From a virus, in IMG/VR virus record IMGVR_UViG_3300030331_001847, positions 1-22,708 of that record: a stretch of 22,708 bases of DNA. One strand, written 5' to 3'. This document shows, one piece after another, positions 19,299 through 22,708 of this stretch (position 1 is the first letter of the stretch; every line of letters begins with the position of its first letter). The translations under genes and the position numbers were made by a program. Under the pieces are notes generated by a model. It searched no databases. It had not been told where the DNA came from and saw nothing but the letters and a program-made list of their open reading frames with translations.

Positions 19299-21413
19299 AT
19301 GAAAAACCCATTGAAGAAAAAAAGAGCGATGTCTCCTGAAGAAGAGGGGCGAATTGCTTCTACTCAGTGGGACAGATATGAAAGAGCTCGTGACAATGGG
19401 CATGTCGAATATGTTGAGATGGCAAAGAAGTGCGATGCCTATTATCAAGGTGATCAGTGGGAAATAGAAGATGTATCTATGCTGGATGCCGAAGGGCGAC
19501 CAGCCTTAACGGTCAACACTATACTTCCAACTATTAACACTGTTCTAGGCGAACAGTCTACTCGCCGTGCAGATATACAATTTAAACCTCGTAGAGGTGC
19601 AACTGAAGAAGTAGCAGATGTGCTTAACAAGTTGTATATGCAGATTGCCGATAACAATAAGTTAGATTGGCTAGAGCAGCAGGTATTTGCTGACGGTCTT
19701 ATTATGGATGGGCGCGGTTACTTTGATGTGCGTATAGATTTTTCTGATCACATTGAAGGTGAGGTGCGGATCACGGCTAAAGATCCTTTGGACATACTTA
19801 TTGACCCCGATGCTAAGGAGTACGATCCAAAGACCTGGAACGAGATCTTTGAAACTAAGTGGATGACACTAGAAGAAATTGAAGAGCTCTACGGTAAAGA
19901 TAAAGCAGAAGATTTACGGTTTATTGCAGAGAACGGCAACTCGTATGGCAGGGACTCTATTGAGTATGAAGAGACTAGATACGGAGATACCGAAAATGCA
20001 GATGAGTACTTGGGTGGGTCTTACGACTCTGATGAATATAAGACAGTTAGGTCACTACGAGTTATAGAACGACAGCATCGAAAGCTAACTCGTGTTCAAT
20101 GTTACGTTGACCCTGTAACAGGAGACTCTCGCCCTGTACCTGAGAACTGGTCAGATTCAAAAACAAAGAGGTTTGCAAAAGAGTATGGTTTAGAAGTTAT
20201 TAGCAAAATGTCAAAGAAGGTTCGATGGACAGTAACCTGTGACAAAGTAGTTTTGTTCGATGACTTTTCTCCTTACAGCGATTTTACGATTGTCCCTTAC
20301 TTTGCTTATTTTCGTAGGGGTACGCCTTTTGGCATGGTTCGAAACTTGCTGTCGCCACAAGAACAGTTAAACAAGATAAGCAGCCAGGAACTGCATATTG
20401 TAAACACCACCGCTAATAGTGGATGGATGGTAGAAAGTGGATCGTTAGTTGGTATGACCCCTGATGATCTTGAAGAACACGGTGCCGAAACCGGCTTAGT
20501 AGTTGAGTATGCTCGTGGTACTAACCCGCCTTCTAAGATACAACCTAATCAGATACCTACTGGTTTAGATCGTATAGCACAAAAAGCTGCAAATAATATC
20601 CAAGCAATAAGCGGTATCAACGAGTCAATGCTTGGCACGGATAGTGCCGAAGTATCTGGTATAGCTATACAGGCTAAACAGAATCGCGGTGCGATTATGA
20701 TCCAAGTGCCTTTGGATAACTTGCGTAAGACCCGGCACTATTTAGCTGAGAAGATTCTTAATCTTATTCAAAATTTTTATACAGAAGAAAGAATTATACA
20801 GGTTACTAATGACTCTGATCCTATGAAGCCTCGAGAGCCGATGGTTATAAACGAGATGACTCCAGAGGGTATGATAATTAATGACTTAACTTTGGGCGAA
20901 TACGATGTGGTGGTGTCTACTGCACCCGCTAGAGATTCGTTTGACGAAGTACAGTTTGCAGAGGCACTTAGCTTACGGCAGGTAGGCGTAGCTGTGCCGG
21001 ATGATGCAATAATTGAATACAGCCACTTGGCTAAGAAAGGCGAGTTGGCTAAACGTATTAGGATGATGACAGGTGTAGAAAGAACTCCAGAGCAGATGGA
21101 AGCCCAAGCTATACAACAGCAGTTCCAACTGCAGCAAGCGCAGCTTGAATTGGAGAAAATGCAAGCCGAAGTACAAAGGATTGGTTCAGAGGCAGCTGTT
21201 AATATTGCAAAAGTACAGGATACAGCAGAAGTGGAACCACAATTACGCATGGCTGAGTTAGAAGCTAAGATAAACATGAAGATGCAGGAGCTAGAGCTAC
21301 GCCGAGAGTTAGCTTCTCTAACAAATGAAGTTAGAACTAATCAACAACAAACCCAAGCCGCTGCTAAGATAGCTAGTACAGCTATGCAAACAGCTAGAAA
21401 CCGCCCAACCTAA
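19299..21413 (+). CDS. Portal protein, P22-like
   Basis: This 704-residue protein is close in length to the P22 portal (725). It has an N-terminal acidic helix region, WDRYERARDNGHVEYVEMAK followed by an Asp/Trp-rich segment (YYQGDQWE), a central beta-rich part with PYFAYFRRGTPFGMVRNLL, and AISGINESMLGTDSAEVSGI near residue 450, typical of the family's wing-stem transition. The last 110 residues are a Gln/Glu-rich coiled coil (EAQAIQQQFQLQQAQLELEK), like the barrel of P22-type portals. Twelve copies should form the DNA channel at one capsid vertex. It starts two bases after the terminase stop. Confidence 0.93.
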   Translation: MKNPLKKKRAMSPEEEGRIASTQWDRYERARDNGHVEYVEMAKKCDAYYQGDQWEIEDVSMLDAEGRPALTVNTILPTINTVLGEQSTRRADIQFKPRRGATEEVADVLNKLYMQIADNNKLDWLEQQVFADGLIMDGRGYFDVRIDFSDHIEGEVRITAKDPLDILIDPDAKEYDPKTWNEIFETKWMTLEEIEELYGKDKAEDLRFIAENGNSYGRDSIEYEETRYGDTENADEYLGGSYDSDEYKTVRSLRVIERQHRKLTRVQCYVDPVTGDSRPVPENWSDSKTKRFAKEYGLEVISKMSKKVRWTVTCDKVVLFDDFSPYSDFTIVPYFAYFRRGTPFGMVRNLLSPQEQLNKISSQELHIVNTTANSGWMVESGSLVGMTPDDLEEHGAETGLVVEYARGTNPPSKIQPNQIPTGLDRIAQKAANNIQAISGINESMLGTDSAEVSGIAIQAKQNRGAIMIQVPLDNLRKTRHYLAEKILNLIQNFYTEERIIQVTNDSDPMKPREPMVINEMTPEGMIINDLTLGEYDVVVSTAPARDSFDEVQFAEALSLRQVGVAVPDDAIIEYSHLAKKGELAKRIRMMTGVERTPEQMEAQAIQQQFQLQQAQLELEKMQAEVQRIGSEAAVNIAKVQDTAEVEPQLRMAELEAKINMKMQELELRRELASLTNEVRTNQQQTQAAAKIASTAMQTARNRPT

Positions 21414-21426
21414 TAGGAGATTGTAA

Positions 21427-22464
21427 ATGTCTGAAGAAAACACAGAAGTTATGCCAGGGGCCGACCCAATGGAACCCCAAGAAACGCTAGATCTTAATTT
21501 TGGTCTAGGCGAAGAAGAAAACACTGCAGAAGCGGTTGAAGAAGAGCAAGTAGAGGAAGCAGCGGAGCCAGATACAGAAGAGGCTACCAATGAGACCGAT
21601 GACAACAACGAAGAGACAGAGGATGGCAGTGTTGAAGAAGCTGCACGAGAAGAAGAAGCAGAAACAGAAGAGCCAATCGAGCCAGAAGCGCCTGAAACAG
21701 CCGAAGAAATAGAAACCACTGCTAAAGAGCAGGATAAAAAGCCTATGGTTCCTAAATCTAGGCTGGATGAGGTGCTTGCAAAGCAAAAAGCCTTGCAAAA
21801 ACAGCTTGATGACATGAAAGCAGCGCAAGAAGTAGCTGAAAATGCGCCTGAAGAGTACGATTTTGCGGCAAAAGAAGGCGAATATCAGTCTCTACTGCTT
21901 GATGGCGAGTCTGAAAAGGCTACTGCACTGCGACAAGAGATACGAAAAGCAGAAAGGGAGCAGATTGCCTACGAAATGCGCCAAGAAATGAACCAAACCG
22001 TTACGCAGAGCCAACAAGCAACCGCTTTGCAGACTGCAGCTAACGAATTAGAGGCAAATTTCCCTGTTTTTGATCAAAATTCTGAAGTGTACAACGCTGA
22101 ATACACCCAAGAAGTCATAGATTTGCGTGATGCGTTTATTGTTCAGGGGTATGGCCCTGTAGATGCACTAAGCAAAGCAGCTAATTTTGTTATCAAGAGT
22201 AACGATATAGCTGCACCAACTGCCGAAGAAGGCTCAACTCTGGCTGGAGATAAAGCTCCAACCCCACAACAGGATGAAGTGGCTAAAAAACGTGCTGAAG
22301 TTAGCAAAAAACTTAAAGCTGCGGAGTCTCAGCCCCCTGAACTTCCTGGCGAAAGCTCTGCTGATAGAGGCGAAAAGTCTTTAGACATAAACAGTATGTC
22401 TGAAGAGGAGTTTAACGCTCTCCCCCCAGACACGCTAAAGCGTCTGAGGGGCGATATTTTATAG
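21427..22464 (+). CDS. Probable scaffolding protein (acidic, coiled-coil)
   Basis: This 345-residue protein starts behind AGGAGA, eight bases after the portal stop region. Residues 1-105 are extremely acidic (Glu/Asp/Thr with few hydrophobics). Next comes a coiled-coil stretch starting KPMVPKSRLDEVLAKQKAL. A helical body and a short C-terminal tail SEEEFNALPPDTLKRL follow. A disordered acidic part plus coiled coil immediately after the portal gene is the usual layout of procapsid scaffolds of P22-like phages, which shape the shell and leave before packaging. The next gene would normally be the coat protein, which lies beyond or after a small partial gene. No protease motif is visible. Confidence 0.75.
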   Translation: MSEENTEVMPGADPMEPQETLDLNFGLGEEENTAEAVEEEQVEEAAEPDTEEATNETDDNNEETEDGSVEEAAREEEAETEEPIEPEAPETAEEIETTAKEQDKKPMVPKSRLDEVLAKQKALQKQLDDMKAAQEVAENAPEEYDFAAKEGEYQSLLLDGESEKATALRQEIRKAEREQIAYEMRQEMNQTVTQSQQATALQTAANELEANFPVFDQNSEVYNAEYTQEVIDLRDAFIVQGYGPVDALSKAANFVIKSNDIAAPTAEEGSTLAGDKAPTPQQDEVAKKRAEVSKKLKAAESQPPELPGESSADRGEKSLDINSMSEEEFNALPPDTLKRLRGDIL

Positions 22465-22474
22465 GAAAGTAACT

Positions 22475-22708
22475 ATGAGCGAAGGTACTTCAATAAAAAT
22501 ACCAACCTGGGCATTACCTATAGCCGCTGCTGCATTATCTGGTGCAATAGCATGGGGTTCTATGCAAGCACAGGCGCAAGCAACCAGTTCGGAGGTGGCT
22601 AGAATCGAGCAGGTGGTAAAGGAGACAGCGGAGAAAGCGGTAGCCAACGGGCAGCTTTCAGCAGTCAACCAGACGCAAATCAAAGCAGTGGTGGACAGTC
22701 TGAGTCAA
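22475..22708 (+). CDS. Small membrane-anchored protein, cut by the right window edge
   Basis: The start at 22475 follows AGGAAAG. The visible 78 residues begin with a short polar stretch, then a hydrophobic helix WALPIAAAALSGAIAW (about 12-28) that could cross the membrane, then a Gln/Ala/Glu-rich coiled coil (ARIEQVVKETAEKAVANG). The frame stays open to the edge. The layout, one N-terminal helix and a helical tail, is shared by small phage membrane proteins and spanin-like proteins; its place between scaffold and (probably) coat gene does not settle the role. Confidence 0.6.
   Translation, partial: MSEGTSIKIPTWALPIAAAALSGAIAWGSMQAQAQATSSEVARIEQVVKETAEKAVANGQLSAVNQTQIKAVVDSLSQ

Noticed and set aside
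21318-21828. Long Ser/Phe-rich frames on the minus strand
   Set aside because: They are the complement of the Glu/Asp-rich scaffold-like gene and the portal coiled coil; low-complexity composition and lack of ribosome sites mark them as shadows.

Overview
The window looks like a contiguous piece of a tailed double-stranded DNA phage genome, probably short-tailed (podovirus-like). A block of small, tightly packed, co-directional genes on the minus strand (1 to about 16,690) faces away from a plus-strand packaging and capsid block (16,931 to the right edge): small terminase, large terminase, P22-type portal, scaffold-like protein. No integrase, repressor, tRNA, rRNA, CRISPR array or insertion sequence was seen. 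The host cannot be read directly. The strong AGGAGG-type ribosome sites and a CsrA homologue would fit a proteobacterial host, and the gene types resemble those of aquatic phages; both points are inference.

Minus strand, in order of transcription (right to left). At 16,687-13,638 lie very small early genes: a Cys-rich mini-protein, a DUF2493/SLOG-type nucleotide-binding protein, and several small membrane or acidic proteins. A dense cluster of TGTGTGYCA repeats (15,907-16,222) sits among them, and the block ends at a textbook terminator with a UUCG loop (13,596-13,629). At 13,459-12,448 are four overlapping unknown genes. At 12,379-9,492 is the most striking part, a compact ubiquitin-like module: a beta-grasp modifier (ThiS/MoaD/ubiquitin-like), an E1-like ThiF enzyme, a JAMM (JAB) metalloprotease, and a protein whose C-terminal third looks like an E2 conjugating enzyme. 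Directly downstream come two small membrane proteins and a zinc-ribbon protein. At 8,480-3,735 are replication genes: a family A DNA polymerase with Leu at the position equivalent to E. coli Phe762, a CsrA-like RNA-binding protein, and a primase-polymerase/helicase fusion. At 3,696-1 are a Cas4/AddB-type nuclease with a possible Fe-S cluster, a terminator, small unknown genes including a 45-residue zinc protein, an SNF2-like helicase, and two further unknown genes, the last cut by the window edge.

Plus strand. The 243-base gap at 16,688-16,930 separates the two arms. It holds an 18-base direct repeat and an AT-rich tract with a possible promoter. The late operon then runs from an unknown 83-residue protein through small terminase, large terminase (with an extra N-terminal zinc knuckle), portal and scaffold-like protein into a partial small membrane protein at the right edge.

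Together the minus-strand genes would take over the host and replicate the genome (PrimPol-helicase, PolA, SNF2 helicase, nuclease), while the CsrA-like protein and the ubiquitin-like module probably reprogramme or defend against the host. The plus-strand genes build the capsid and package DNA. All calls come from reading motifs by eye; no database search was run.
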